In this document: piece by piece, positions 33,551 to 42,239 of the stretch | How the letters are laid out: each line of letters starts with the position of its first letter | How positions within the stretch are numbered: the first letter of the stretch is position 1 | Source: Novosphingobium chloroacetimidivorans | Lineage (GTDB): Bacteria > Pseudomonadota > Alphaproteobacteria > Sphingomonadales > Sphingomonadaceae | Length of the DNA: 64,000 nucleotides | Assembly (NCBI RefSeq): GCF_014204535.1 | Contig: NZ_JACHLR010000004.1 | Coordinates: 268,368-332,367 of the forward strand | Direction: 5' to 3' | Notes under the pieces: model-generated | Databases searched by the model: none | Told to the model about the DNA's origin: nothing | Seen by the model: the letters and a program-made list of their open reading frames with translations, nothing else | Program-made: the position numbers and the translations under genes

Positions 33551-34402
33551 TCAGTCCAGCAGCAGTATCGAGATCCGGCGGTTGCGCGGATCGGCCGGGT
33601 TGCCGGGGATCAGCAGTTCGCGATCGGCAACGCCTTCGATGCGGTTGAAGCGCATCTCGCCGATGCCGTCGCGCAGCAGCGCCTGGCGTGTCGCCTCCGC
33701 GCGGCCGGCCGAGAGCGACCAGTTGTTGCCCGGCACGCCATCGCGCCACGGCGTCGCGTCGGTGTGGCCGCGGATCGTCAGCGAGCCCTGGTCGGGCCCC
33801 ACCGCCTGGGCGATCGCCACCAGCAATGTGCTGGCGTCGGGTGTCAGCACCGTGGTGCCGAGGCGGAACATCGAGAAGTCGGCATCGTCGACCAGGTCGA
33901 TCCGCACGCCCTCGGTGGTGTCGACCATGCGCACCTGGCGGGCGAGCTTGCGTAGCGCCTCGGTGGACTTGAGCTTCTGCTCCAGCGCCTGCTTGGCACG
34001 GGCGGTGCGCTTGATCTTGGTGCCGCCCTCCTTGGGGCCGCCGGTCGCATCGCGCGGGATCGTGATCGACTTGGTGCCCGTCTGCCCGGCGCGATGCGGA
34101 TACTTGTCGGCATCCGTCAGCGATGAGCCGCCGAGCAGGCCCGCGGCCGAGCCGGCGCTGCCGTTCTGGGTCTTCACCAGCGTGGGCGAGAAGTAGTCGG
34201 CGATGCCCTTGCGCTGCTTCTCGGTGGTGGCGCCCAGGATCCACAACAGCAGGAAGAACGCCATCATCGCGGTCACGAAGTCGGCATAGGCGACTTTCCA
34301 CGCGCCGCCATGGTGCCCGCCGGCAACGATCGTCACCTTCTTGACGATGATCGGCGCGGGCAGTTCGTTCTTGCCGCGCTTGCTGGCGGGCGCGCTGGCC
34401 AT
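33551..34402 (-). CDS. motB: Flagellar motor stator protein MotB
   Basis: A 283-residue stator subunit anchored to peptidoglycan. One membrane helix near residues 41-60 begins with the proton-binding aspartate in WKVAYADFVTAMMAFFLLLW (Asp-41). The C-terminal OmpA-like domain (about 170-283) has LTIRGHTDATPW, the peptidoglycan-binding core, and ends NPADPRNRRISILLLD. I chose ATG 34402, one base after the motA stop; the upstream frame runs inside motA. It is the last gene of the flgB-motB series. Confidence 0.96.
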   Translation of the reverse strand: MASAPASKRGKNELPAPIIVKKVTIVAGGHHGGAWKVAYADFVTAMMAFFLLLWILGATTEKQRKGIADYFSPTLVKTQNGSAGSAAGLLGGSSLTDADKYPHRAGQTGTKSITIPRDATGGPKEGGTKIKRTARAKQALEQKLKSTEALRKLARQVRMVDTTEGVRIDLVDDADFSMFRLGTTVLTPDASTLLVAIAQAVGPDQGSLTIRGHTDATPWRDGVPGNNWSLSAGRAEATRQALLRDGIGEMRFNRIEGVADRELLIPGNPADPRNRRISILLLD

Positions 34403-34403
34403 C

Positions 34404-35267
34404 TTAGCGGGCCCGCATCGCGTCGAGCAGTTCGGACAGGCCGGGGCGGAACGCATGGCCCAGGCCCGAGCGCGCGCTTTCCACGACCAGCGGCTGCGGC
34501 CAGCCGTGCAGGCTTGCGATCACCACTTGCTTCACGGCGTGGAAGATCATCTCGTCCTGCTCGACGATCTGCTTCAGGCGGCCGGCCATCGGCGCAACGA
34601 TCCCGTAAGCCAGCAGCACGCCCATGAAGGTGCCGACCAGCGCCGAGCCGATCATGCCGCCCAGGATCGAGGGCGGCTTGTCGATCGAGCCCATCGTCTT
34701 CACCACGCCGAGCACGGCGGCGACGATGCCCAGCGCGGGAAGCGCGTCGGCCAGGGTCTGCAGCGCGTGCTGCGGCTCGTGCATCTCGTGGAAGGTGGTC
34801 TTCATCGCATTGTCCATCACCTCTTCGACCGCATGGGTCTCGAGCGTGCCGGAGGAGACGACGATCAGGGTCAGGGTGTCGCAGATCAGCGCGATCAGCG
34901 GCTTGTTGGCCAGCAGGCGCGGGAACTCGGCGAAGAGGGAGGAGGACTGCGGATCGGTGACGTGCGATTCCAGCGCGACCGGGCCTTCGGCGCGCAGCAG
35001 CTTCATCAGCCGGCTGACCAGCACGATCGCGTCGATGTGGTCCTGCTTGTTGTGCTTGGGGCCCTTGAAGATCTTGGCGAACGAGCCGCCCAGGCCCTTC
35101 AGCTCATGCATCGAGTTGCCGGTGACGATGGCGCCCAGCGCGGCGCCGCCGATGATCAGCATCTCGTGCGGGATGGCGTGCATGACCGGGCCAAGCGCAC
35201 CGCCGGTGAGGGCGAAGCCGCCGAACACCATCACCAGCAGGATGACTACACCAACTGCAGCAAACAT
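34404..35267 (-). CDS. motA: Flagellar motor stator protein MotA
   Basis: A 287-residue proton-channel subunit with four membrane helices. It has the alphaproteobacterial MotA layout: VVILLVMVFGGFALTGG at the N-terminus, HEMLIIGGAALGAIVTGNS, and the C-terminal ALPALGIVAAVLGVVKTMGS with GTFMGVLLAYGIVAPMA. The cytosolic loop between helices 2 and 3 contains the charged residues that meet FliG. It lies 24 bases after flgL on the same strand and directly before motB. Confidence 0.96.
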   Translation of the reverse strand: MFAAVGVVILLVMVFGGFALTGGALGPVMHAIPHEMLIIGGAALGAIVTGNSMHELKGLGGSFAKIFKGPKHNKQDHIDAIVLVSRLMKLLRAEGPVALESHVTDPQSSSLFAEFPRLLANKPLIALICDTLTLIVVSSGTLETHAVEEVMDNAMKTTFHEMHEPQHALQTLADALPALGIVAAVLGVVKTMGSIDKPPSILGGMIGSALVGTFMGVLLAYGIVAPMAGRLKQIVEQDEMIFHAVKQVVIASLHGWPQPLVVESARSGLGHAFRPGLSELLDAMRAR

Positions 35268-35291
35268 GGCTTCGTTACCTTAGAAAGTGCG

Positions 35292-36215
35292 TCAGTTGAG
35301 CTGGTTGAACAGGCTGAGTTGCGAAAGCTTGGTGAAGCTGGCCTGGCTGGCCTGGAGCACCACCAACATCTCCTGCAGCCTTGCAATCGAGCTTGCGGGA
35401 TCGATGCCCCCGATGTCGGCTTCTTCGCCGGCGCGCAGTTCGGCAAGGTTGCTGCGCCGATCGCTGGTGAGCTCGATCCAGGCGAGGCGAGAGCCGACCA
35501 CGGTCTGGCCGGTGCTCACCGTGTCGAGGCCGGTCGATAGCGCGTCGAGCGTCTTGTTGGCCACGGCCGCGGCGTCGGCGCCGCCGGCCTGGAGCGTGTC
35601 GGACAGCGACTTGACCACCGCCATCAGGTCGGTGTCCACGCCACCGACCTTGAAGTTCAGGAACTCGGGCCCCGTCATCGAGCGGGTGACGGTCTGCCCA
35701 TCGCCCAGCGGCAGGTCGCCGCTGCTGCTGGTGCCGGCATAGACCGCGTTGCCCGAAGCATCGAGCGTGTAGGCCATCGTGGCGTTCTCGCCGCCGAACA
35801 GCGCGTTGCCGTTGGAATCGCGCGTATTGGCAAGTCCCACGAGCGTGCCGTGGATCGCCGCCAGTTCCTTGCCGATGCTGGCGCGCTGGTCGGCGCTGAG
35901 CGTGCCGTTCGCCGCCTGCGTCGCCAGTTCCTTGGCGCGTGCGATCGCGGTGGTGATGTCCGACATCGTCGAGTCGGCGATGGTGAGGTCCGATGTCGCG
36001 CGGTTGGCGTTGGTGGTGTCGATCTTGGCCAGGGCGTCCGAGCGGGCCAGCGTGCGCAGGCGCGAGGCGGCGACCGGATCGTCCGAGGAGCGCGCCAGGC
36101 GCGATTGGCTGCCGATCTGCGACTGGATCTTCTCGGTCTGCTTGCGCAGCGCCGTCATGTCGCTGCGGGCGCGGTCGAAGAAGGCGCTGGTGCTGTTGGT
36201 TGTCAGGATGGTCAT
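35292..36215 (-). CDS. flgL: Flagellar hook-filament junction protein FlgL (HAP3)
   Basis: A 307-residue axial protein between FlgK and flagellin. The N-terminal flagellin-like domain contains MTALRKQTEKIQSQIGSQSRLARSSDDPVA cut into helices, and the C-terminal helix ends TKLSQLSLFNQLN. The middle is short. It is exported without a Sec signal and lies 7 bases after flgK. Confidence 0.92.
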   Translation of the reverse strand: MTILTTNSTSAFFDRARSDMTALRKQTEKIQSQIGSQSRLARSSDDPVAASRLRTLARSDALAKIDTTNANRATSDLTIADSTMSDITTAIARAKELATQAANGTLSADQRASIGKELAAIHGTLVGLANTRDSNGNALFGGENATMAYTLDASGNAVYAGTSSSGDLPLGDGQTVTRSMTGPEFLNFKVGGVDTDLMAVVKSLSDTLQAGGADAAAVANKTLDALSTGLDTVSTGQTVVGSRLAWIELTSDRRSNLAELRAGEEADIGGIDPASSIARLQEMLVVLQASQASFTKLSQLSLFNQLN

Positions 36216-36222
36216 GATGGCC

Positions 36223-37560
36223 TCAGCGGATGCCCAGGAGCGTGTCGAACAGATCGTTGGCGACTTGCATGATGCGGCCCGAGGCCTGGAACGCCTGCTG
36301 GTAGCGCACCAGGTTCACCGCTTCCTGGTCGAGATCGACGCCGGCCTGCGTCTGCAGCGCGATGCTGGCGCTATCGGCGATGGAGATCAGGGCGTCGCGG
36401 GTCACGGTCCGGCCGGCAACGGCGCTGGAGATGTCGAACAAGGCGGCGTCGAGCCCGCCCGAAGGATTGGCGGCGCTGAGTGCCGTGCGCAAGGCGTTCA
36501 GGTTGCCGACGTCGCGGCTACCGGCGGCGGCGCCGGCCGGGGCGGTGGCAATCTGGCTGCCGCTGGTGGCGACCACTGCGATGTCGGCGGCCTTGGTGCC
36601 CGAGAAGATCGGCTGGCCGGCCGCACCGGCAAGGTCCACGCCCGAAGCCTGCGCGGCATTGACGGTGGCGATGATGCCGGCGGCGACCGCATCGACCTTG
36701 CCGCGTGTCTCGGCGACCTGGACGAGCGCTTGCGCCTTGCCGGCGAGCGCTCCCGAAGCGGGAGCGACGGCGGTGCCGGCCAGGGTGAAGCCGACCGTGC
36801 CATCTGCCGCGGTCTGCATCGCCAGCGCGCCGACCGCTTGGCCCGAGACCAGCTGCGGGCCGGTGCTGCCGCCCAGGCGCACTTCGACGGTCTTGTCGGA
36901 CGAGAACACGGTGGTGACGTCGACTTGCGAGCTCAGCTTCTGCAGCAGCGAGTCGCGCTGGTCGAGCAAGGTGGACTGGTCGCTGGAGGCATCCGCCGCG
37001 CGGCTGAGGCGGGCGTTGACCCGCGCGAGCTCGCCGGCGAGCAGGTTCACCTGGTCGACGCCGTCCTGCGCTTCGAAGCGAAGTCCTTCGCCGGCTGCGT
37101 CCAGGCTCTTGGAAGTGACGTTGAAGGTGCTCGCCAGGGTGCGCGCGCTTTCCAGCGCGGACGCGCGCAGCGAGCCATCGGTCGGGTCGGAAACCAGCTG
37201 CTGCAGCGAGCCTTCGAACGCCACCGACGCTTCGTACAGGCCGCTTTGCTCCACGGCCGATTCGATGTTCTCCAGGCCCTGGACCTCGGCGCTGGCGCGA
37301 GCCGCGTCCGAGCCGGTACGGCGCACTTCGGCCTGGCGGAACAAGTCCGCATTGCGCGCGATGCCGGCGACACGCACGCCCGACAGGCTGATGCTGGCCG
37401 TGCCGCTGAGCGTGCTCGTCGCCGAAACCTCGGACAGCGACACCGACCGGCGCACATAGCCTTCGGACGAGGCGTTGGCGATGTTCTGCGCGGTGACGTC
37501 GAGCGCGGCGCGGGCAGCGCGGGTGCCGCTGCGGGCAATGGCAAGGAGATCGCTAGCCAT
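36223..37560 (-). CDS. flgK: Flagellar hook-associated protein FlgK (HAP1)
   Basis: A 445-residue axial junction protein. The N-terminus (LLAIARSGTRAARAALDVTAQN with NIANASSEGYVRRSV) and C-terminus (LVRYQQAFQASGRIMQVANDLFDTLLGIR) are the coiled-coil pair typical of FlgK. It is shorter than enteric FlgK (about 550 residues), with less material in the middle domains. It lies between flgJ and flgL. Confidence 0.95.
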   Translation of the reverse strand: MASDLLAIARSGTRAARAALDVTAQNIANASSEGYVRRSVSLSEVSATSTLSGTASISLSGVRVAGIARNADLFRQAEVRRTGSDAARASAEVQGLENIESAVEQSGLYEASVAFEGSLQQLVSDPTDGSLRASALESARTLASTFNVTSKSLDAAGEGLRFEAQDGVDQVNLLAGELARVNARLSRAADASSDQSTLLDQRDSLLQKLSSQVDVTTVFSSDKTVEVRLGGSTGPQLVSGQAVGALAMQTAADGTVGFTLAGTAVAPASGALAGKAQALVQVAETRGKVDAVAAGIIATVNAAQASGVDLAGAAGQPIFSGTKAADIAVVATSGSQIATAPAGAAAGSRDVGNLNALRTALSAANPSGGLDAALFDISSAVAGRTVTRDALISIADSASIALQTQAGVDLDQEAVNLVRYQQAFQASGRIMQVANDLFDTLLGIR

Positions 37561-37563
37561 GGC

Positions 37564-37902
37564 TTACTTCGCCTTCGCGCCAGTCGGCTGCTGCTGAAGC
37601 GCGGCTTGGGTGGAGGGCAACAGCCTTGCCACTTGCGCCTCGATCTTGGCCGCAAAGCCGAGCGCGCCGGTCTGCGCGGTAATGTCGGCGAACTGGTTGT
37701 CCTGCATCTCGCGGAAGGTATCGAGCGCCTGGCCGCCGAACAGGTCCTCGCCGCCGAAGTCGGCCTTGCGCGCGGCGCTGAGCATCTGGCGCACGAACAC
37801 CGCTTCGAACTGCTTGGCCGCCGCCGACAGCTTCTCGCGATCGGTCGCGTTCCCGGCGATGAGCTTCGTCGAAGCGAGGTTGGTAGTGGAAACGCTCGTC
37901 AT
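37564..37902 (-). CDS. flgJ: Rod-binding protein FlgJ (N-terminal domain only)
   Basis: A 112-residue protein corresponding to the rod-capping domain alone: LSAAAKQFEAVFVRQMLSAARK and FREMQDNQFADITAQTGALGFA are the conserved blocks. The muramidase domain of enteric FlgJ (total about 310 residues) is absent, as usual in alphaproteobacteria. Peptidoglycan cutting probably falls to the transglycosylase gene at 46389. It starts in an ATGA overlap with flgI. Confidence 0.93.
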   Translation of the reverse strand: MTSVSTTNLASTKLIAGNATDREKLSAAAKQFEAVFVRQMLSAARKADFGGEDLFGGQALDTFREMQDNQFADITAQTGALGFAAKIEAQVARLLPSTQAALQQQPTGAKAK

Positions 37903-39002
37903 ATCACCACCATCTCCGCCTTGAGCGCGCCCGCCTGCTTCAGCGCTTCCAGGATCGCGACGAGGTCGGACGGGGTCACGCCCAGCATGTTGAGCGCGTC
38001 GACGATCTTGCTGAGCGAAGCGCCCGGCTGGAACATCATGACCTTGCGGTCTTCTTCCTCGACGCTGATCTTGGAATTCTGCTCCACCGCCGTGCGGCCG
38101 CGGCTGAACGGGGCGGGTTGGACCACCGTGGGCTTCTCGTCGATGCGCACCACCAGCTTGCCGTGGCTGATCGCCGCCGGCGCGACGCGCACCGCGTTGT
38201 TGATGACGACGGTGCCGGTGCGGCTGTTGACGATGACGCGGGCAGGGGTCTCGGCCGGGCTGACGTCGATCATCTCGATCGCGGCCATCAGGCTGGCGCG
38301 GGTGTCTGCGTCGGGCGGCAGGCGCAGCGCCAGGCTGACACCGTCGGTGATCGTCGCAGTGCCCGGCAGCTTGCGGTTGATCGCGTCGCGCACGCGGCTG
38401 GCGGTGAGGAAATCGGCGGTGAACAGGTTCCAGCTGAGATCGGCGCCGTTGTCGAACCCGGTCGCGACCGCGCGTTCTACCGAGGCGCCGTCCGAGATGC
38501 GGCCCACGGTCGGGATGTTGATGGTGACGTTGGAGCCGTCCTTGCCGCCCACGTCCAGGCCGCCCACGGCGAGGTTGCCCTGCGCCATGGCGTAGATCTG
38601 GCCGTCGGCACCATAGAGCGGCGTCATGATGAGCGCGCCGCCGCGCAGGGACTTGGCCTTGCCGATCGTGGACACGGTCACGTCGATGCGCTGGCCGGGC
38701 TTGGCGAAGGCCGGCAGGTCGGCGGTGATCATCACCGCGGCGGCGTTCTTGAGCCCGGGCTGCACGCCGGGGGGGAGTGTCAGGCCCATGCGGCCGGAAA
38801 CGCCCTTCATCGCCTGCGTGACGTAGGCGAGGTTGTCGTCGCCGGTGCCGGGCAGGCCGACGACGATGCCGTAGCCGGTCAGCTGGTTGGAGCGCACGCC
38901 CTGGAACTGGCCCAGGTCGCGGACGCGCTCGGCATGAGCGGGCACGATGGCCAGCATCGAGCTGAGAAGCACGCCGGCGAGAATGTGGAAGAGCGTGCGC
39001 AT
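37899..39002 (-). CDS. flgI: Flagellar P-ring protein FlgI
   Basis: A 367-residue periplasmic protein forming the P ring around the rod. A Sec signal peptide is visible (RTLFHILAGVLLSSMLAIVPAHA cut after AHA, about residue 24). ERVRDLGQFQGVRSNQLTGYG and GLPGTGDDN are family signatures, and the C-terminus (LGVTPSDLVAILEALKQAGAL) is intact. I chose ATG 39002, two bases after the flgH stop; the longer frame upstream overlaps flgH. Confidence 0.96.
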   Translation of the reverse strand: MRTLFHILAGVLLSSMLAIVPAHAERVRDLGQFQGVRSNQLTGYGIVVGLPGTGDDNLAYVTQAMKGVSGRMGLTLPPGVQPGLKNAAAVMITADLPAFAKPGQRIDVTVSTIGKAKSLRGGALIMTPLYGADGQIYAMAQGNLAVGGLDVGGKDGSNVTINIPTVGRISDGASVERAVATGFDNGADLSWNLFTADFLTASRVRDAINRKLPGTATITDGVSLALRLPPDADTRASLMAAIEMIDVSPAETPARVIVNSRTGTVVINNAVRVAPAAISHGKLVVRIDEKPTVVQPAPFSRGRTAVEQNSKISVEEEDRKVMMFQPGASLSKIVDALNMLGVTPSDLVAILEALKQAGALKAEMVVI

Positions 39003-39004
39003 CG

Positions 39005-39874
39005 TCAGAACGGCGAAATGATGTTGAAGAACCGGCCCAGCCAGCCCTGCTTGCTTGCGCGCTGCAGGGCGCCCTTGCCCGAGTATTCCATGCGGGCATC
39101 GGCGATGCGCGTGGAGAGCACGATGTTGTCCGCGTCGATGTCGACGAGGCGCACGATGCCGGAGAACCGCACCCATTCGTCGCCTTGACTGAGCATCATC
39201 TGCTTTTCACCTCTGACCAGTGCAGTGCCGTTCGGCCGGACTTCGGCGATGGTCACTGCGAGCGTCGACGAAAGGCTGCTCGTCTGCCCCGCATTGCCCT
39301 GACCATTGAACGTCGAGGACGAGGACGCATTAAGGGCATTAGGGTTAAGAAACGATAACGGTCCCTTTGAGGGCGGCGTGATCGAGGCGTCTCCGCCCTT
39401 GTTACTTTTGGAATTTACCGACTTCGACGCGGTGGTGCTCTCGACCAGGCGGATCGTCACCGGATCGCCGATGCGGCGCGCGCGATTGCCCTCGTAGAGG
39501 GCGGCATAGCCATAGCTCGCCTGGAAGATCGAGCCGTTCGCCGGCAGCGGCGCGGCTTCGACGGGAAGGGTCGGCTCGAAGCCCGAAGGCCTGGGCGCCT
39601 TCCTGGCGGCCGCGGGGTCGGGCAGGGCAGCGCTGATCGCGGCGGCGGCAGCGATGGCGCCGGCTGCGCGCAACATCTGCCTCAAGCCGGCTACACCCGG
39701 CCCCCTCGTCGTCACTCCCGAGCCCCTCATCGTCGTCCCCGAGCCCTTCTTCGTCATCCCCGCGTAAGCGGGGATCCCGCTTTTCTTCTCGCCCATATGC
39801 GGAGCGAAGAGCAGCGGGGCCCCCGTCTTCGCGGGGGCGACGGGGTGTTGGGGGTTTGCTTGCATCACCGTCAC
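39005..39874 (-). CDS. flgH: Flagellar L-ring protein FlgH with repeat-derived N-terminus, no lipobox
   Basis: Outer-membrane ring protein. The mature part is typical: GSIFQASYGYAALYEGNRAR, a signature near VRLVDIDADNIVLSTRIADARMEYSGKG, and a C-terminus ending FFNIISPF. The GTG at 39874 overlaps the flgG stop, but residues about 8-43 are then the translation of a dispersed palindromic repeat (APAKTGAP ... GIPAYAGMTKK), followed by degenerate GSGTTMR-GSGVTTR repeats. A Sec signal begins only near the ATG at 39676 (MLRAAGAIAAAAAIS), which may be the real start. No cysteine occurs in the whole protein, so it cannot be the usual lipoprotein. Confidence 0.9.
   Translation of the reverse strand: MTVMQANPQHPVAPAKTGAPLLFAPHMGEKKSGIPAYAGMTKKGSGTTMRGSGVTTRGPGVAGLRQMLRAAGAIAAAAAISAALPDPAAARKAPRPSGFEPTLPVEAAPLPANGSIFQASYGYAALYEGNRARRIGDPVTIRLVESTTASKSVNSKSNKGGDASITPPSKGPLSFLNPNALNASSSSTFNGQGNAGQTSSLSSTLAVTIAEVRPNGTALVRGEKQMMLSQGDEWVRFSGIVRLVDIDADNIVLSTRIADARMEYSGKGALQRASKQGWLGRFFNIISPF
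39752..39843. repeat. Dispersed paired palindrome (family A, copy 3) inside flgH
   Basis: The left arm CGTCATCCCCGCGTAAGCGG and the right arm ending CTTCGCGGGGGCGACGG enclose the loop. It lies within the 5' end of flgH in an open frame. Two further degenerate half-units (CGTCGTCCCCGAGCCC-like) precede it at about 39708-39750. Confidence 0.8.
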
Positions 39875-40659
39875 AGCGTCTGGTTCGCGTTGCGCAGCAT
39901 CTCGTCGACCGAGGAGATCATCTTGGAGTTGATCTCGTAGGCGCGCTGGGTCTCGATCATGTCCACCATCTCCTCGACGATGTTGACGTTCGAGCCTTCG
40001 AGCATGCCCTGGCGGATGTGGCCGCGGCCTTCCTCGCCGGCGATGCCGATCTGCGCGGGGCCGGACGCGCTGGTTTCCATCAGGAAGTTGTCCGAAGCGG
40101 CCTGAAGGCCCGCCGGATTGGTGAAGCTGGCGATGGTGATCTGGCCCAGGTCCTGCGACTCGGTCTGGCCGGTGACGGTGGCCGAGACGGTGCCGTCCTG
40201 GCTGATCGTGATCGAAGTGGTGCCCTGCGGCACGTTGATCGGCGGCTGCAGCGGATAGCCCTGCGTGGTCACCACCTGGCCATCCTGCGTCAGCGAGAAG
40301 TTGCCGGCGCGCGTGTAGCCGAGCTGGCCGCCGGGCAGCTGCACCTGGAAGTAGCCGTCGCCGTCGAGCGCCATGTCGTAGGAGCGGTCGGTCGTCTCCA
40401 GCGTGCCTTGCGTCTCGATCCGCGTGGTCGACTGGATGCCGACGCCGGTGCCCAGGTTCAGGCCGTTGGCATAGGCGGTCTCGGTCGAGGACTGCGCGCC
40501 GGCGACGCGGGCGTTCTGGTAGGCCAGCGTCGCGAAGTTGGCGCGGTCGCGCTTGAAGCCGGTGGTGGAGACGTTCGCCAGGTTGTTGGCGATGACCCGC
40601 ATGCGCTGGTCCTGGGCTTCCAGGCCGGTGCGGGCGACGTGCAGGGCGGAGGTAGGCAT
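39871..40659 (-). CDS. flgG: Flagellar distal rod protein FlgG
   Basis: A 262-residue rod protein of standard length. The N-terminus (ALHVARTGLEAQDQRMRVIANNLANVSTTGF) and C-terminus (EMVDMIETQRAYEINSKMI with SVDEMLRNANQTL) are hallmark FlgG. The core has GDGYFQVQLPGGQLGYTRAGNF. It is exported by the flagellar system without a Sec signal. It follows flgF after 18 bases. Confidence 0.97.
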   Translation of the reverse strand: MPTSALHVARTGLEAQDQRMRVIANNLANVSTTGFKRDRANFATLAYQNARVAGAQSSTETAYANGLNLGTGVGIQSTTRIETQGTLETTDRSYDMALDGDGYFQVQLPGGQLGYTRAGNFSLTQDGQVVTTQGYPLQPPINVPQGTTSITISQDGTVSATVTGQTESQDLGQITIASFTNPAGLQAASDNFLMETSASGPAQIGIAGEEGRGHIRQGMLEGSNVNIVEEMVDMIETQRAYEINSKMISSVDEMLRNANQTL

Positions 40660-40677
40660 GAGTCGTGCTTCCTTGCG

Positions 40678-41418
40678 TTAATCGAGGCGCATCAGGCGCG
40701 AGGAGCCTTCGTCGAGCTCCTTGGCGGTCGAGACGAGCTTGGTGCGCATGTCGAACAGACGCTGCGCCTCGATCATGTCGACCAGGACTTGGGATGAATT
40801 GACGTTCGACTGCTCGACCGACTCTGGGATGACCTTCGCGTTGTCGTCCACCGGCAGCACGCCGCCGCCGGGGACGCGGAATACGCCGGCGAGATCCTTC
40901 TCCAGCGGCGAGCCCTTGGTGCTCACCAGCTTGAGCCGGTCGATGCGCTGCGGTTCCTGCTCGGGTTGCGCCGGGTCGGTGATCAGCACCGAGCCGTCCT
41001 GTGCGATCGAGACCATGGAGCCGGGTGGCACCATCAGCGGCCCGTTCTCGCCCAGCACCGGCAGGCCCTCGCCGTTCTCGACCACGCCGGTGATCGAGAC
41101 GGTGAGGTCGCCGCGGCGGGTGTAGCCCTCGTTGCCACCGACCGACTGGACCGCCAGCATCGTGTCGCCGGTCATGGCGACGTCGAGCGGGCGACCGGTC
41201 TGGACGATCGCGCCTTCCTTCATGGAGGCGCCCTTGACCTCGGACCGGTTCATCGCCCGTACGTCCAGTTGCGGACCGTCGAGCGTGACGGTCTCGGCGC
41301 GCAGCACTTCGGCCTTGAAGCCGATGGTCTGCGAATTGGCCATGTTGCTGGCGATCATGCGTTCCCGCACCATCGACGCGTTCATGCCCGAGACGGCGGT
41401 GTAGACGAGCCGGTCCAT
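40678..41418 (-). CDS. flgF: Flagellar proximal rod protein FlgF
   Basis: A 246-residue rod protein. MDRLVYTAVSGMNASMVRER at the start and LVDMIEAQRLFDMRTKLVS at the end match FlgF. The middle is FlgG-like with GNEGYTRRGDLTVSITG. The order flgE-flgF-flgG is standard. Confidence 0.95.
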   Translation of the reverse strand: MDRLVYTAVSGMNASMVRERMIASNMANSQTIGFKAEVLRAETVTLDGPQLDVRAMNRSEVKGASMKEGAIVQTGRPLDVAMTGDTMLAVQSVGGNEGYTRRGDLTVSITGVVENGEGLPVLGENGPLMVPPGSMVSIAQDGSVLITDPAQPEQEPQRIDRLKLVSTKGSPLEKDLAGVFRVPGGGVLPVDDNAKVIPESVEQSNVNSSQVLVDMIEAQRLFDMRTKLVSTAKELDEGSSRLMRLD

Positions 41419-41432
41419 CGGTCAGTCAGCTC

Positions 41433-42227
41433 TTAAGACCGCAGGCCGATGATGGTCTGCGAGATCTGCGTGGCGGTGTCGATTGCCTTGGCGTTCGCCT
41501 GGAAGTAGCGCTGCGCGGTGATCAGGTTCACCAGCTCCTCGGCGATGTCGACGTTGGAGTGCTCGATCGAGCCCGAGAGCAGCGCACCGTTGGCCCCGGT
41601 GTCGGGAGCGCCGAAAGTGGGCGCGCCGGAGAGGCCCGTCTGCGTCCAGTTCGAGCTGCCGACTTGCTTCAACCCGGTGGGCGCGATGAAGGTGGCGAGA
41701 GCGATGGTGCCGACCTGGGTGTTGGTACCGTCCGAGTAGGACGCGGTGATCGCACCCTTGGGGCTGATCGTCACGCCGGTGAAGGTCGCGGTGCCCGCGG
41801 TTGCCGGGATCTGCACGTCGCCCGGCTCGCCCGTGGTGGCGGTTCCGGCGAAGGCCTGCAGGCGGTTGCCCGCGCCATCATGGATGAAGCCGCTCTCGTC
41901 CACCGCGAACGCCCCGTTGCGGGTGAACATGGTCTGGCCGCCGGGCGCGCGGATCTCGAAGAAACCATCGCCGGTGATGGCGACGTCGAGCGCCGAGCCG
42001 GTCTGCTCGACCGGGCCGATCGAGAAGTTCTGGGTGATCGAGTCCACCGCCGAACCGATGCCCTGGATCTGCTTGGGATTGGTGAACGAGGAACCCGCAA
42101 CGATGTCGGCGAACTCGGCGCGTGACTTCTTGAAGCCGTTGGTCTCGGCGTTGGCGATGTTGTGGCTGATGACGTTGAGGTCGGTCTGGGCGTTCTTCAG
42201 CCCGCTGATCGAAGTGTAATAGGACAT
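41433..42227 (-). CDS. flgE: Flagellar hook protein FlgE (short form)
   Basis: A 264-residue hook subunit. The N-terminus (SYYTSISGLKNAQTDLNVISHNIANAETNGF without the outer part) and the C-terminus (LVNLITAQRYFQANAKAIDTATQISQTI) are those of FlgE, and its place after flgD fits. It is much shorter than typical hook proteins (about 400 or more residues) and close to FlgG in size, so the outer D2 domain is reduced or absent. Confidence 0.9.
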   Translation of the reverse strand: MSYYTSISGLKNAQTDLNVISHNIANAETNGFKKSRAEFADIVAGSSFTNPKQIQGIGSAVDSITQNFSIGPVEQTGSALDVAITGDGFFEIRAPGGQTMFTRNGAFAVDESGFIHDGAGNRLQAFAGTATTGEPGDVQIPATAGTATFTGVTISPKGAITASYSDGTNTQVGTIALATFIAPTGLKQVGSSNWTQTGLSGAPTFGAPDTGANGALLSGSIEHSNVDIAEELVNLITAQRYFQANAKAIDTATQISQTIIGLRS

Positions 42228-42239
42228 GAAGGTGGCTCC

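Noticed and set aside
35779..38595. Open frame of 938 codons on the plus strand opposite flgL, flgK, flgJ and flgI
   Set aside because: It spans four certain genes in antisense and has no recognisable domain. This is GC-driven openness.
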